A DNA stretch of 64,000 nt from Gaeumannomyces sp. JS-464 (taxonomy: Eukaryota > Ascomycota > Sordariomycetes > Magnaporthales > Magnaporthaceae), in assembly GCA_002197995.1 (NCBI GenBank), contig NGZR01000005.1:3782001-3846000 (forward strand), written 5' to 3'. The position numbers and the translations under genes were made by a program. Positions 1 through 12,044 of the stretch are shown in pieces. Position 1 is the first letter of the stretch; the number at the start of each line of letters is the position of its first letter. Below the pieces are notes generated by a model. It saw only the letters and a list, made by a program, of their open reading frames with translations. It had not been told where the DNA came from and did not search any database.

Positions 1-472
1 ACACTTGGCTGTTGCGTGTATGCACAAGGCAGTGACACAACATGGCCATGTCTTCTCATCGTCGCTGCCGCAAGAGAAGGTGGTGTAGGCTGTGTGCCGT
101 TGCGGGCAGCTATGGATTTCCGCCACGTCATTTGTGTTTGGGCACGAGCTCGAGATCCGTTGCTATCAATTCTCCATCGCCTCGCAGTGCAAGTCGGCTT
201 CTGGACCAGCCCCGGTACATCGAAGCATGCGCTTTCTCGAGGCCGCATTTCTACGCTGTGTCTTGGTCATCATACGCATTCGTCGAGGCTGCAGCTGTAA
301 AGACCCCTGAATGGACAGAGCCCCTCAGCTTTGATTTGTCTATCTTGGCGGTAGGTGCCAGGCCGTAGGCGCCCATCTATATACAACAACCACATAACCT
401 ACCCGGACCTTGGTATCGTCAAATTGCCAGCAGCCCACAGCCTTTGTCTGCGCCGTCTCCCACTCAGGAAAT
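1..472. other. intergenic, upstream of RTG2
   Basis: No recognisable gene. Short open frames here have no family-like sequence. The last 100 bases include a TATA-like stretch near 378-384 and probably hold the RTG2 promoter and 5' leader. The window starts inside this spacer. Confidence 0.6.
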
Positions 473-2491
473 ATGGCGGCCCTCCCTCCTGCCCCGGGAG
501 CCCCGACACCGGCTCCAGGACAGCCAGCGCCGGAGCCCGAGTCGCCAGTCGACATAATCACTCTTGAGAACCTTGCCCTCAAGTTGGGGAAATGGGACCC
601 GGCAGCCACGAGCCACCTGTACGCTCTCGTGGACATGGGCAGCAATGGCATCCGTTTCTCCGTCTCGGATCTCGCCCCGGCCAGGGCCCGGCTGCTGCCT
701 TGCCTTTACCAGGAGCGCGCCCCCATCTCGCTCCTTGACGCCCTCCTCGAAGGCGACCCAAGCACCGCCGGCCACGGCAGCGCCAGCAAGCCCAAGGCCC
801 AGGACAAGTTCCCCGAGGCCACCATCCTGGCCGTGGCCCGGACTCTTGCCCGCTTCCGGGCCATCGCCGTCGACGGCTACCGCGTCCCGCCCGAGAACCT
901 GCTCGTCTTCGCCACGGAGGCCATGCGCCGCGCCTCCAACGCGGCCGACATGCTCAAGGCCATCGCCGACGCCGCTCCCGGCACGGCCGTCCACGTCCTG
1001 GAGCCCAAGGTCGAGACGCTGCTCGGAGCCATGGGCGCCCGCTCGTCGTTTGTGAACGTCAGGGGCTTGTTCGTGGATCTGGGAGGAGGCAGTCTCCAGA
1101 TCAGCTACCTCAACTCTGAGCCCGATCGAGTCTCGAGCACCGCCGGCGCCGCCGTCGGCCCTGCTGACGCTGGGTCCTCGAGCTACGGCGTCGCGGCTGC
1201 CCGCGCCGGCCAGTCCTTGCCCTTTGGCGCGGCGAGGATGACGCACATCATCGAGCACGAGAGCAGCCACGTCTTGGACAGTGAGGTCTCGGGACTCCAT
1301 TCCAAGCTCGCCGCCGCTGTCGAGCACCTGCGCAGGGTCCACCCGGCCCTGGCCGCAGACCTCGCCGACGACGGTCCCGGCGTCGGTCTCTACCTCTACG
1401 GCGGCGGCCTGCGCGGCTACGGCAGCATGCTCATGTTCAATGACGACATACAGCCCTACCCCCTGGCTGGGGTCGGCTCCTACAACGTCTCGGGCCGCTA
1501 ACTTTGCCGAGACCAAGAAGATGCGCAAGGTCAACAAGAAGCACAAGGACAAAATCCCGGGCATGTCTGGCCGGCGCCGTCAGCAGTTCCCCGCCATTGC
1601 TACTGTGGCTGAGGCGCTTGCTGCTGTGGTCCCCAATATCCGGTGGGCAACGTTCTGCGCCGGTGGCAACCGTGAGGGCGCCCTGATGATGGTTTTGCCC
1701 GAGTCGTTGCGTGAGAGCAATCCCTTGCACCTACTTTCTCACCACCTCGATGAGGCTGGAAGCAATCCAAAGCCGCAACAAGTAGCTGGCTTCTCGCCCC
1801 TCGCCAACGGCCCTGCTGCTGAATCCCTCACGGCTACTCTGATAGAAGCCCTGCCCGAATCCCTGGCCGATGGGCCTAGTTCCGCCAACGTTTTCTCCCT
1901 CGGCCTGGGCACCCTTTTCGTGGAAAGCCTCTGGTCCGGCACGAGCGGCGCCTCCAGTGATGATGACGAAAGCGCCTCTAGCGCGCTGCACCATACTCTA
2001 GGCCGAGACCCTGGTGCCCCGGGGCTGGGACATCTGGAACGTGCGGTGCTGGCCGTAACCCTCGTTTCGCGGTGGGGCGGCTCTGTTTGCGTCTCGGACA
2101 AGCCGCTGCTCGAAAACCTACGGGCCGTGGTGGCCAGCACTCAGATTCGACCTAGGGGGGCAGGGGAAGGCGATGGTGGGGCAAAGGGCCGGGGTCAGCT
2201 TCGGGATCGCTCTTCTGGGCGGACTATATCGGGGCGACCGCTGCGGCGGTAGCCAAGGTCGCGGCCGCATACCCTCGCGATCTCGCCGCCGGCGGATCAC
2301 CGAGGATCAGGTTCGGTGCAAACTCGGAGACGAAGCTTGGCAAAGAGAGCATCAACCTGGCCATCGATGTGGCGCTGCCGGATGTCCTGGCTTTCGATCT
2401 GGCCGAGCTGACTGCTCCCTTTAAAAAGCTGGGGAAGAAAGAGGGGAAGAAGGTTGTCGCGACGGCGCAGGTCGTACCCCCTTGGACGTGA
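473..2491 (+). CDS. RTG2: Ppx/GppA-family phosphatase, retrograde regulation protein Rtg2-like (two frame breaks)
   Basis: Cytosolic protein of the exopolyphosphatase/GppA family (ASKHA fold). In yeast Rtg2 relays mitochondrial dysfunction to the Rtg1/Rtg3 transcription factors. The first ATG in the frame is at 473 (MAALPPAPG); the open frame extends further upstream but without an ATG. The phosphate-1 motif (VDMGSNGIRFSVSDL) lies near residues 50-65 and the second nucleotide-binding motif (VDLGGGSLQISY) near 200. Two breaks interrupt the frame. At about 1498 an extra base turns SGR-NFAETKKM into a stop. The second lies in a G-rich stretch at about 2150-2185, after which the frame resumes with FWADYIG and runs to TGA at 2489-2491. 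Repaired length is about 670 residues. Both breaks keep homologous sequence on each side, so I read one gene with sequence errors. It converges with the next gene. Confidence 0.85.
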
Positions 2492-2708
2492 AGGCTCTCT
2501 AACATGCGCATCTCGTATCTTATTCGGGTGGCTTCTTTGGCGGATCTCCTCTCCTTGACCTCACCTATGAAAGCTGGCTTTCGGGCACCTTTTTCATCGA
2601 TCACTCCTAGGGCACTTGGCATGTGTAACGAGCATTACAAGCAAAAGCACAGAATGGTATACTTAGTTTTACTGCTACTACTTTGACAGGATGGTATCAA
2701 AACATAAC

Positions 2709-5056
2709 TCAGTCCTCAATGCCTCCCCATTCATCATCGTCTCCACCAGATTTGCCGTCAGCATCCTCGCTGAGCAGCGCCTTCTTTCTCTTCTTGCTCC
2801 CCTCGATGGCGCCGCGGCGGTTGTTCTCCCTCCGCCTCTCCCACGTGCTCTTTGACGTGATGCGGGCCTTGCTGGTGCCGGCGCGCCTCGACTCGACGCC
2901 CTTCTCGCGCAGCGTCTTCCTGTCCTTCTTGGACACGTCCGGCAGCGCGTCCAGCAGCCACTTCCGCGTCCCGACCGCGGCGCCGACGGCGGATCCCGCG
3001 GCGGCCTGCCTCTCGCTCAGATGACGTTGGCGACGCTCTTGACGAAGGGTATGTCCTCCTTGGTGTAGAAGGTGACGGCGACGCCGCCGCGGCGGCCCGC
3101 GCGGCCCGTGCGGCCGGCCCGGTGGACGTAGGCGGCGGCGGACCCGGGAACGTCGTAGTTGACGACGCCGTTGACGCCCGCAAAGTCGACGCCGCGGGCG
3201 AGCACGTCGGTCGTGATGAGGACCCAGACCTCACCGGCGCGGAACCGGCGCACGACGGCCGCGCGCGTCGAGTCGGGCAGCGACGAGTGCAGCACGGCCA
3301 GCCGCGTCGCGCCGCCCGCCGCCGCCGGTATGTCGTAGCGCAGCTCGTCGTGCAGCGCCGCCGCGCGCTCGACCGTCTGCGTGAAGACGAGGAAGGGCGG
3401 CCGGAGCGGCGCGTCGCCGCCGTCGCCGCCCTCGGCCGAGGAAGAGAAGGACGACGGGTGCAGCAGCTGCCGGATGGCCAGGAGCTTGCCCGCCTCGGTG
3501 GCCGTGTAGATCAGCCTGTGGGCGATGTTGGGCACCGCCGTGTCCTTGAGCCCGACCAGCCTGACCAGCGGCGGGGGGCGGTGCTTCTGCTGCTGCTATC
3601 CGAGTGGTGGGCACGGAGCCGGTCAAACATCAGGGCCTCGATGCTGGAAGGCATCGTTGCGGACCAGAACGTCACGCGAAGCTCGGGGTTGCGACAGGCC
3701 GACCAGATGCCCACCGTCTGGTCGCGGAACAGGGGGTCGAGTAGGACGTCGGCCTCGTCGAGGATCAGCGACCGCACATCAGGGAAAATCTTGGAAGAAC
3801 CGCCCTCGGAGAGGAAATTCAAGAGGTGCATGGGGTGGTGACTAGAATGTCTGCTTTTGTCGGGTTCCTGGTTTCGGGGGCAGCCTTCTTCGGCTTGCCG
3901 CCGCGCTCGTCCTGCTCATCCTCGTCGCCCGATGAAGACTCAGCCTCGCTCTCGAAGAGATCCTCGCCGTCGGCCGACGTGCTCTGAGCCAGAGAGTCAC
4001 CGGCAGCCGCGGCGACCCTCATGCCCTTGCGCATCAGCACCACCCTGACGCCGGTCCCCATGGCGAGCTTCCGTCCTTCGTTGGCGATCTGGCTTGCAAG
4101 CTCCCTAGTTGGGGCCACGACAATGGCTTCGAGAGCGTGTCTGTCGCTGCCGTCCCCATCGCCCCCCCCGCTCGGCCCTCCTCTTGAGAACGCCGTTGAT
4201 TGCCGGTATCAGGAAGCTCAGCGTCTTGCCGCTGCCCGTGGGCGCGACCGCTAGGAAGTGGACGCCTCCTCCCTGGGCTGCCTCCTCGGCGTTTTCGCGG
4301 CGGCTTAGGGCAAAGTCGGGCCTGAGAAGTAGTGGTAGGCTTCCGAGCTGCACCTCGGTCGGCACCTTGTACCCATCCCGAGCCAGGTTGTCGGCCAGCC
4401 TCGGCGATATGCGGTACGTATGCCTAAGCTCGGAGAAGGAGACGAGCGGCTGCGGGCAGATTTGCTTCTTCTCGTCGCTTTGAGGTGGAGGCGCAGCCGC
4501 CTCCTCCCCCGCCTTGCCCGACTTCTTCCTCTTTTTCTTCTTCTTTTTCGCATCCTCTTCTGTCTCCAGCTTCGGCACGGATTCCTTCTGGGGTTGATGC
4601 AGCCGTGACAGCGTAAATTTGAGGCGGTGCGAGCGCATTATCCGCTTGCATTCGTCCAGTTCGAGCGGCTCGGCAGCCAACGCGTCGGAATCACCTTTCT
4701 TCTGTTTCTTCTTCTTTTTATCCGCCCCGTATTTTGCCAACTTCCCCGAAGCAGCATCGTCACCCTGTCCCTGCCTGTTCTTTGGTGCGAAAAAGTCGAT
4801 GTCGCTCAGCTCCTCCTCCTCCTCATCCGTCTCTCCATCCCCTCCTGCTGCGTGCGCGGCCGTCGTCCTTCTCGCGTGTCTTCCTCTTTCGCTTGGTGCC
4901 CTTGGGAGCAGGCGCAGGGCCGACGTCGTCGTGGTAGAGCTGCGGGTTCGTCTCGACGCCGGCCGAGGGCAAATTGGCACGAGCTGGCGCGGCTGAGCCG
5001 CCCGGCCTTTTCGATGGCAGCTTAGTGCCTCGAGAAAGGACCTTGAGGATATCCAT
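2709..5056 (-). CDS. ROK1: ATP-dependent DEAD-box RNA helicase Rok1-like (several frame breaks)
   Basis: Nucleolar DEAD-box helicase needed for early 18S rRNA processing in the small-subunit processome; the yeast orthologue is essential. The start is the ATG at 5054-5056 ([10 protein letters not shown], the usual Rok1 beginning). Seen in order: a basic/acidic low-complexity N-terminus, Q-motif region, motif I (APTGSGKT), Ia (APTREL), motif II (LDEAD), motif III (SAT), the helicase C domain with [11 protein letters not shown] and the [10 protein letters not shown] motif VI, and a lysine-rich tail ending at TGA 2709-2711. The frame changes near 4860, in a C8 run at 4162-4169, in G4 at 3832-3835, in G6 at 3573-3578 and near 3020. 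The frames on each side join into one complete helicase of about 780 residues with every core motif present. No intron is needed. The breaks sit mostly in homopolymers, so I regard them as sequence errors. Confidence 0.88.
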
Positions 5057-5861
5057 TGTCAATTGGCCCCGAGAGCGGTAGGTAGGAATTTATTCTCGGA
5101 CGCTCTGCCCCGAGAGGAATGCTCGGCCGCTTGGTTTGCTTGATCGTCTGCGTCCCTGTCTGCGCGCGCATGGAGCCCACTCAACCTATTTTTTTCTTCT
5201 TGTATCTGGCCTATCGATAAGGATACCTGCAGCTGATAAGCAGTTTTGTTACGGAAAATTGTATTTCCATGCTTCCCGCTTACTTCAAAGTGGGCCTTGG
5301 CCAGACCCGACAGTTTGGTAACACTTTGCGGCAAGTGGAGTTGTCTTGCCATAGGGCTGACAGGGGTCTAGATAGCCAGCATCTTTCGCCAAGGCGGTCA
5401 GGCTCTAGGCCAAAAGTGGCGAGACTCACTCCATGGTTGGTGGGTTGGCTGTGTTTAGGGTTTGTACTTGTCGGTATTTCGTTCAGCATACCGAAGCAAT
5501 AGTGCGGCGCGGGGTGTCATGACGGCGGGGTTCTTTTGCTAGGCCATCCTCTGCTCCTTGTGGCGGGCGGGGTCCAACATCACAACTCTGACCACACCGT
5601 CATACTAGATGCGATCGTTCGGGATGCTCGTCAAGTGCACACCTTTTTGGCAACATAGAGCATCACTGGCTTATAGGCCACTCAGTGAGGTTCCCATTCT
5701 AGACCCTGACTCGACACTCCCCGCACCAGCATTTCTAGAGTGCGACGCTATTTCATGAGAGAACCCGGGAAAAGAACAAAAGAGAAAAAGAGCGAAAGGG
5801 GATGGCATGTCATAAGTCCTTATTCAACCAAGATCCTCTCTTCTGTGTTCATTCATAGCCA
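5057..5861. other. intergenic between ROK1 and the DUF7721 gene
   Basis: About 800 bases with no supported gene. A minus-strand open frame at 5059-5352 begins with ATG but resembles no family and lies in the expected ROK1 5' leader. The rest serves as the ROK1 promoter and the 3' flank of the DUF7721 gene. Confidence 0.6.
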
Positions 5862-6766
5862 TCACTTCATAAACTTGGACGCCATGTCCATCAGCCCACT
5901 GACCCCGCCGCCAGGGCCGGCAGCTGGCGCGTCGCCTTTGCCCTTCATGTAGAACTTGTAGGCCATCTCACCAGCCTGCATCACGGCAGACTCCTTGGTT
6001 GAGCCGGACGACACTTTGCCCTGGGCGGACTGCTTGTCGAAGAGCTGTTTGTTTTTTTACGCCATGTGTCAGCCGCCATACTCGGCCTGGTACCCATGCG
6101 CATCTGGGAGGGCTAGGCTTCCCGCTTGCTTCAACTAACCTTGCTCGCCTCGCTCAGCGCCAAGCCGATGAATTGGCTCTTGCCGCAGCGGCCGCCCCGC
6201 CCGTTAAGGAGGTGTCGGCCGCCCCGTGGCCGGTGAGCATCTTGAGGGCCTGCATGGCCGCCGCGGTGCCCATGTTGCGCTCGTTGACATCGTCATCATC
6301 ATCGTCCTCGTCGTCGTCAAAGTATTTCTTGTGGTTCTTGATTGCGGCTGCAAAGTCGTCAGTCTTGGAGACTGGCAGGATAGAGAGCGAATCTGGGGAG
6401 AAAAACTAGATTATCTATGCCAGCTTACTAGGCTCATCGACATCATCCTTATCGATATCTGATTTCTTCTTCTTCTGGATGAGTGTATCGAGGATTCCGC
6501 TGAACAGGCTCACGTCGCCCGAGTTTCCGGCGTGCTGTGAGGCAAGCTCGGCAGCGCCGCGGATGTCGTCGTCGTCATCATCGTGGTGGATGGTGCTGTG
6601 ACCTTCAGAGCAGATGGTTAGGGACGGCCTTATTACCCCTTGTTTCTAGCCACAAAGCAGCATCGTGCCTATCTTTGTCGCATAGCACCCGTCCCTGCCC
6701 GTATGTAGCTAGGAGGACGACGACAGATACCAGGCCTTTGCGACCGTTGCACTGCTCACCTGTCAT
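5862..6766 (-). CDS. small fungal DUF7721-type (beta-flanking-like) protein, four exons
   Basis: About 205 residues, function unknown. Exons read on the minus strand: 6766-6760 (ATGACAG), 6602-6429, 6392-6140 and 6044-5862. The introns begin GTGAGC, GTAAGC and GTTAGT and end in AG; the middle one is only 36 bases. The predicted product starts MTGHSTIHHDDDDDD, continues with a helical region (IRGAAELASQHAG), an acidic stretch, then the family-like blocks NMGTAAAMQALKM, SQFIGLALSEASKLFD and KESAVMQAGEMAYKFYMKG, and ends ASKFMK-TGA. One frame break lies in the C4 run at 6195-6198; adding one base there restores GKSQFIGLALSEASK. The family name is from memory of similar fungal proteins and is less certain than the exon structure. 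Confidence 0.7.
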
Positions 6767-8176
6767 GTTGTTCGCGGCCCTTGGCGGCGGTTTTTAGGCG
6801 GCTGTCTTGGAGGCCGGCTAGCCGGTCAATAAGTATGCTAGCCTAGTCGCGAAAAGCCACCAGAATCATCCAACGGTCTCGGTCTTTGCGCAGCGCTTTT
6901 CTTGTGCAGACGCCTATGTACGTCGGGTAGTCGATCGAAACAAGGTCAACCCGGCTGGGGGCGGAGTTCGTTGGAGAAAAGCTCAAGGGTTGGCGTGGGG
7001 GGTCCCTGTGCTTTTAAATGGTCTCAACCCCTCATCTAGCCAGCGGACAATCCACTGTAGCTGAAAGGATGTACCAGGTATGTACCTATTCGCTTTGAAT
7101 TTCCCGGGGGCTACTGTCTCTCGACACGGTCGCTACCTGGCAGTAAGTGCTCCATTTTTTTTTTTTTTTGGCTGCTTCATTGCGGCTGGGGCAGCTCGGC
7201 TATGTGCCTCCGTCCAAGTAATCGTGCCAACAGTGACGTGTGCGGGGGTGGCTGTTCAAGCTGCAATAAGCCTGAAACTCTGGGTGCTCCCAGCATCTCC
7301 AAGCGATCCAATGGCTTAACTGAGCCCCAGGTCCCTGCAGCTTGCATGATGGAGAAGGAAGCGGACAGGCGGAAAATGGACGGACTAGACTGGGCTTTTT
7401 ACCGCCCCTGCCACAACTCCATGATTTGCCGAGCCCAGGATAGCTTGTGTGCATCGTGCGCGAAGCCCCGCTTTGCTCTCCCTGAGCTCTTTTCGTTCCA
7501 ATGACACATGTCGCATCATGCTGCCACTGCGGACGCGGGGGCATAGTAGGTTTCAGTCGATTCGAGGGAACATGAAGCTACCACGTCGGACTGAGGTCCG
7601 TGTGGCACGCGCGAGCCAGAGATCAATGGGATATTGACTGGGAGATTGGTAGTGACAGGGTGTATGTATATGCCCGCCCGACGAACCCGTTTCAAGACGC
7701 TTGTGCTGATCCGTTGACTTTCTTTTCACCCACACAATATCCGGGGTATATCGCAGAGACACTTGGGAATAAGAATAAAACAAGAAAGAAGAAAGAAAGT
7801 TGAGGAAAAGCGTATGGTGTATATGGGGAATGGTATAAGAGATGAACGCATACCAATTCTTTAAAGCAAACATCGCCTTCTATATGTGCGTTCCAGAGCG
7901 CCGACTTTGACCAGGAAAAAAAGGGAGGAAACAAAGACCTTGTCCCCATAAGTCCGCCGTCATGATGTGTGTCCAGACAGGCTCTTCGTATAGATCATGG
8001 ACATGCCGAATGAAAATAGATCGGGGCGAAGGCTCGGTCAGTCCAACATGATCGTCCAGAGGAACATTCGTTCATGCCGTCGTTTGCAGCTATGACGCAA
8101 GGCGTAATTTATGTAGCACATATTAGTGCTTTCAAATATATCGAGCCATTGGATTGAGTCGAGTGACGATCGGGTT
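6767..8176. other. intergenic between the DUF7721 gene and WC-2
   Basis: 1.4 kb with no supported gene. It has a T-run of about 16 near 7155-7170 and several short frames without recognisable sequence, such as the 114-codon minus-strand frame at 7200-7544. It contains the promoter of the DUF7721 gene and the 3' flank of WC-2. Confidence 0.55.
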
Positions 8177-9970
8177 TCAGTACTCTGCGACGGTTATGGA
8201 AGCAGCTGTCCCGGTCCCATTGCGAGCATTTTTCTTCTTCTCCTTCTTAGCCCAGCGGAGGCCGCAGGCGTTGCAGAGCGTCTTGGGCCCGCTGGGCCCC
8301 TTGCGCCATTCTGGAGAGTCGAGTGTGCCTGCATCACAGAGTTAGCTATGCTGGGGCGGTACGATGAGAACAGCGAAAAGATTCACAACTTACCACAGTC
8401 GGTGCACACATACTCCTCCGCTACCTTGAGTTTTTTCTTTTTGTCCGCATTGGCCCTGGGGTCCCGGTCGAGGGAGATTGCGATGCCGGCGTCCCCCTTG
8501 GCGAGGATGGGGCTGGCATTGCCCGGAGTGACCCCGTGGCTCCTCTCGCCATCCTGGTACCGCAGCCCCGTGAGCATCTCGATAGTATCGGCGTGAGATA
8601 CCCCCTCGTAGCGCGCCATCTTATCTTTGATGGAGTCTTGACGGACGCTACCCTCGAGATTCTCGCGGGTGAGCTTCCCGTCTAGGGCGGCTGCGGCTGC
8701 GGCGGCGCCCGAGAGTGGAATGCCCTCGTTGTGGTGCGCGTGCGGATGGCTGGGGTGCCTGGGTGTCGCTGAAGTCGAGCCCGTTATGGTGGCATCTTCA
8801 GACATGATATCAGAGCGTCCCTCCAGACTCGCCGGCCATTGGCGCTGCGAATCCTCGCCACCATCTTCGTACTCCTCCCTGCGCAACTCCTGTATACGCC
8901 GCCGTAACCTCTCATTCTCGATCTTGTGTTCAAGGAATGAGTCGAGCAGAACCGCATTTTTGGTCGGGTAGGGGCGCGATATGAGGAAGACGGCCTGGCA
9001 AAAATGCGACTTGTTATGCGGGTTGGGGGCGAATTTCGCTGGGGCAATATGGCCATGGCCAACCGACTCAAAGATGCCGTATGTGCCGTCCTTCTTGCGC
9101 ATGCGATAGTAGAAGCGCATGGTGTTTCCCGTAGCTATGGACTCGTTCAGTTCCGAGACGAAGACGCCAACGTCGTCTGGGTGGATCAGGTCGCGCAGGA
9201 ACTCATCCAGCATCTCCTCCTTTGTGTAGCCCGTCAGCGCCGTGACGCTCTGGGACACATGCCTGACCCGCCCGTTCTCGTCTAATATTTGCTGCAGGTC
9301 CGCCAGTTCTTCGACCGTCCGCGCCGCCCAGTCCCGCTTCTTGGTGTAGTCTGTTAGGGTGCTGCCTCCTCCCCCGCTACTGCCGCCACCGCCAGCGGGG
9401 CCTGGCTGCTGTTGCTGTTGCGGCAGTTTTTGCGATGTGGTGGCGAAACCGCTCTTCGCTGGTGTCTGCTGTGATGTGGAGGCGACCGGCGGTGTTTGTG
9501 CGGCTGCGATACCGTCTACGGAGCCGGGTTGCAATAGCTGATCGGCGTCTGCGGGGCCGCCCGAGGCTCCGAGTACGGGGATGACAACCTGCCGCAGGTC
9601 GGGCGCAGCGGGGGCGGAGACGGCGGGGGCGGGGGCGGGCGTGGTGGCGACAGGGGCAGGGGCTAGAGGGCGCTGGAAGGTTTGCGCCGACATGAGTGCG
9701 TTGGCGTCATCGTCGAGCGACATCTGCATGCTGGGGTCGAAGGCGGGGTTGTAGCCGAGCAGAGACATCATGGCGTCGTCATCCTGGCGGCCGATCGGGG
9801 AAAAAGGTATTAACTCTAAAGGGCCTCCCGGGTTGCCTGCCTCGGTGGGCGCGAGTGACACGTCGCGCTGGTGGACAGCTTACCTGCTGGTTGGGCGGCT
9901 GACCGCTTTGCATAGGATCGCCAAAGCCATAGAGGTTGGCCTGGGGTTGCGGGGGCTGGTGGTGGGACAT
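8177..9970 (-). CDS. wc-2: blue-light regulator white collar 2, PAS plus GATA zinc finger
   Basis: Nuclear transcription factor that pairs through PAS domains with the photoreceptor WC-1 to form the white collar complex, which drives light-induced genes and, in Neurospora, the clock gene frq. Three exons: 9970-9884, 9783-8394 and 8328-8177; introns of 100 and 65 bases with GTAAGC/GTAAGT donors. The product is 542 residues, close to the usual WC-2 size. Exon 1 encodes a Q/P-rich start ([10 protein letters not shown]). A low-complexity Ala/Pro/Gln region precedes a single PAS domain (about residues 175-285, from [11 protein letters not shown] to ESVGHGH). The C-terminal GATA finger is C489-X2-C492-X18-C511-X2-C514, split by intron 2 within the Cys492-Gly codons, followed by a basic tail. 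No frame breaks. It is transcribed divergently from RAD50 across a 2 kb spacer. Confidence 0.95.
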
Positions 9971-12044
9971 GGTGCCCGGGCGTTTCTCTAACTCTGTGAG
10001 GCGGCTCACTCGCGACGGTTGTCGGGGGTCGCCGTGGGATCGGGTCGGAATCGGGGTCGTTATCCTCGGGGTGGGAAAGGCCGGCTTGGCAAAGTCGAAA
10101 GAGCTGAGTTCGCACGCGCAAGGGAGGGGCGGATAGACTCGCGCGGTCTAGAAACCACGGTCGGTCCTGGGCAGGGGCCACAAGGAATGGAAGCCGGGCC
10201 AGCGGTGGACCCGGTCGCAAGAGAACGGCAATGTCCAAGAGGAAAAGAGGAGAAGGGGCGGCGATTGAAAACCGGGTTTCGATCGCTGGGACTACTGTGG
10301 TAGCAAACGCGGCTTTACATGACCAATGGGCGAGGCGGTGGATAGCCTCGAGGTTGGTCGGGCGGCCTGTCGGTCGGTCGCACAGCCAAGGCACGAGTAC
10401 CAGATATCGGTTACCGGAAGAGAGAATGTGATGGGCGGGGGCTGTCGTGTAAATCAGGAGTATCCAGTGTGCCAATGTCTCGTCGGAAGGGCGGGCGGGC
10501 GCCGATGCTTTGGCCGGCTGGTGTCACTCTACGGCGCGGGCTTCCCAAGGAGCAAGACTCATGAAAGTAGTGGGAAATCAAAAGGAATAAAAAGAGGCCA
10601 AGCTATACGGAATGCCGTCTCCATGGCCTCGATGGGTTCGTTGGCCCGCCTGGATTTGTGCTGATCTTAAACTAGAATTTGCCCCGCCCCGAAACGAGCA
10701 GCGAAGCCCGGCCCTGTACAATGACGACGGTTCTGCAAATTCGCAATTGCCCAAATGGGTGTTATGAGCTGTGCTATTTGTCCAGGTACTGTCCCAACAC
10801 TTGGGCAGCGTTAGCACATCCTGGCGTTGCTGAACCAAGACAGGAGGTACAGGTACCAATGACCGGCTGGCTGGCATTCGGGCACCTACTGCACCCCAAT
10901 GAATGCACCGCGGCAGGTTTGCAGCTTGGATCCAAGTCAGATACCACTCAGTGCCACTCCCAATGTCGCCACCTGCGCCGCCAGGCAGCGCCAGTGTTTA
11001 GTAATCTGGGCATGTGGGCTTGCTCAAGTGGCCTAGCGCGACGCGGATCAAGTTCCCCGGCTCTCTTCTGGCGTGCCGCCACGCTCTCTAAATAAAAGCC
11101 CGCAGTTCATATAAACTGCACGACTGGATTCCTACATGTAGTTAGTACGTCCAAAAACTTATTGTCAAAACCCCCTAAGTGATACCTTTATACATACCTA
11201 TATTTGTAGGATACAGGAACCAGAAAAGGATACTCGAGAGCGGAACAGGTATAGGAAACAGAAAGTACATAGACCTTCAGGATAAGCTCAGCTAATGGGG
11301 TCCAATTCGCTAGCGCTTTTGTCGAACTGCGGATTTTTATTTGGGCGCCGTGCCCCTGTCATCAACCTGGGTTGGGTTGCGGTCGCTAGCGCAGGTGCCG
11401 GACCTCCTCCGTCATCCTTCAGGCGTTTAAACGGTGAGCTCCCGAAAGCAGGCACGCAGACAAGCGGGAAAGCCACCATAATGCCCATCTCGTGGTCGCA
11501 CCACACCGGCGGGCATGCCCTGCTCCGAGTTGCATGCCGAGAGCTGAGTTTCTTGCGAGACTGGGGGCTGATGCGAATCAGATGACGCATGCACTTTCGT
11601 GGTACCTACCTATCAGTGTGAGAGCGGCAGACGGGAGCCTGACTCGGAAATGGACGGCGCTGGCGGGCAGCGGGCAGCCAGACGTCATTGATCGATGCAC
11701 CGTGAGCGGGATGAGCTTCATGAATCGGAAAGCACACCATGAGCTCCATGAATCAAACGGCGCGGGCAAGCGGCTGCGGGATGCAGGTATCAATCGCACG
11801 CATTTCCGATCATCAAACAGCTTCGCAAACGCGGGGAATAACTCCGGGCGCCTTCAGGCAGCACCAGGCACCAGGCCAGGACTAAGCGAGCAGCGGGGCA
11901 GGGCAGGCAGCGACGGACCCACTTCGAGCAAAGTCCCGTGAGTGCGTGTCATTCAGCGACCCATCTAACGCGTCCACTTTGGGTCTCCTCGCGTCTTTCA
12001 CATCTAACTTCAGGCGTCACGTCATCGCACTGCCTTTCGCCGCC
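9971..12044. other. divergent promoter region between wc-2 and RAD50
   Basis: 2.07 kb separating two outward-pointing start codons. No supported gene; the scattered short frames on both strands have no family-like sequence. It must hold the 5' leaders and promoters of both genes. One GGTACCTACCTATC motif of the dispersed TAGGTA type lies near 11600-11613, and an AT-rich patch lies at about 11090-11210. Confidence 0.6.

Noticed and set aside
464..1564. 366-codon minus-strand ORF opposite RTG2
   Set aside because: Its residues are a Gly/Arg/Val-rich shadow of the GC-rich plus-strand gene, with no family sequence.
3122..3841. 239-codon plus-strand ORF
   Set aside because: Antisense of the ROK1 helicase core, which is recognisable motif by motif.
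5059..5352. 97-codon minus-strand ORF upstream of ROK1
   Set aside because: It begins with ATG but lies directly in the expected ROK1 leader and has no family-like sequence.
7200..7544. Possible small gene between the DUF7721 gene and wc-2
   Set aside because: No recognisable sequence, no conserved-looking core, and overlapping frames on the other strand.
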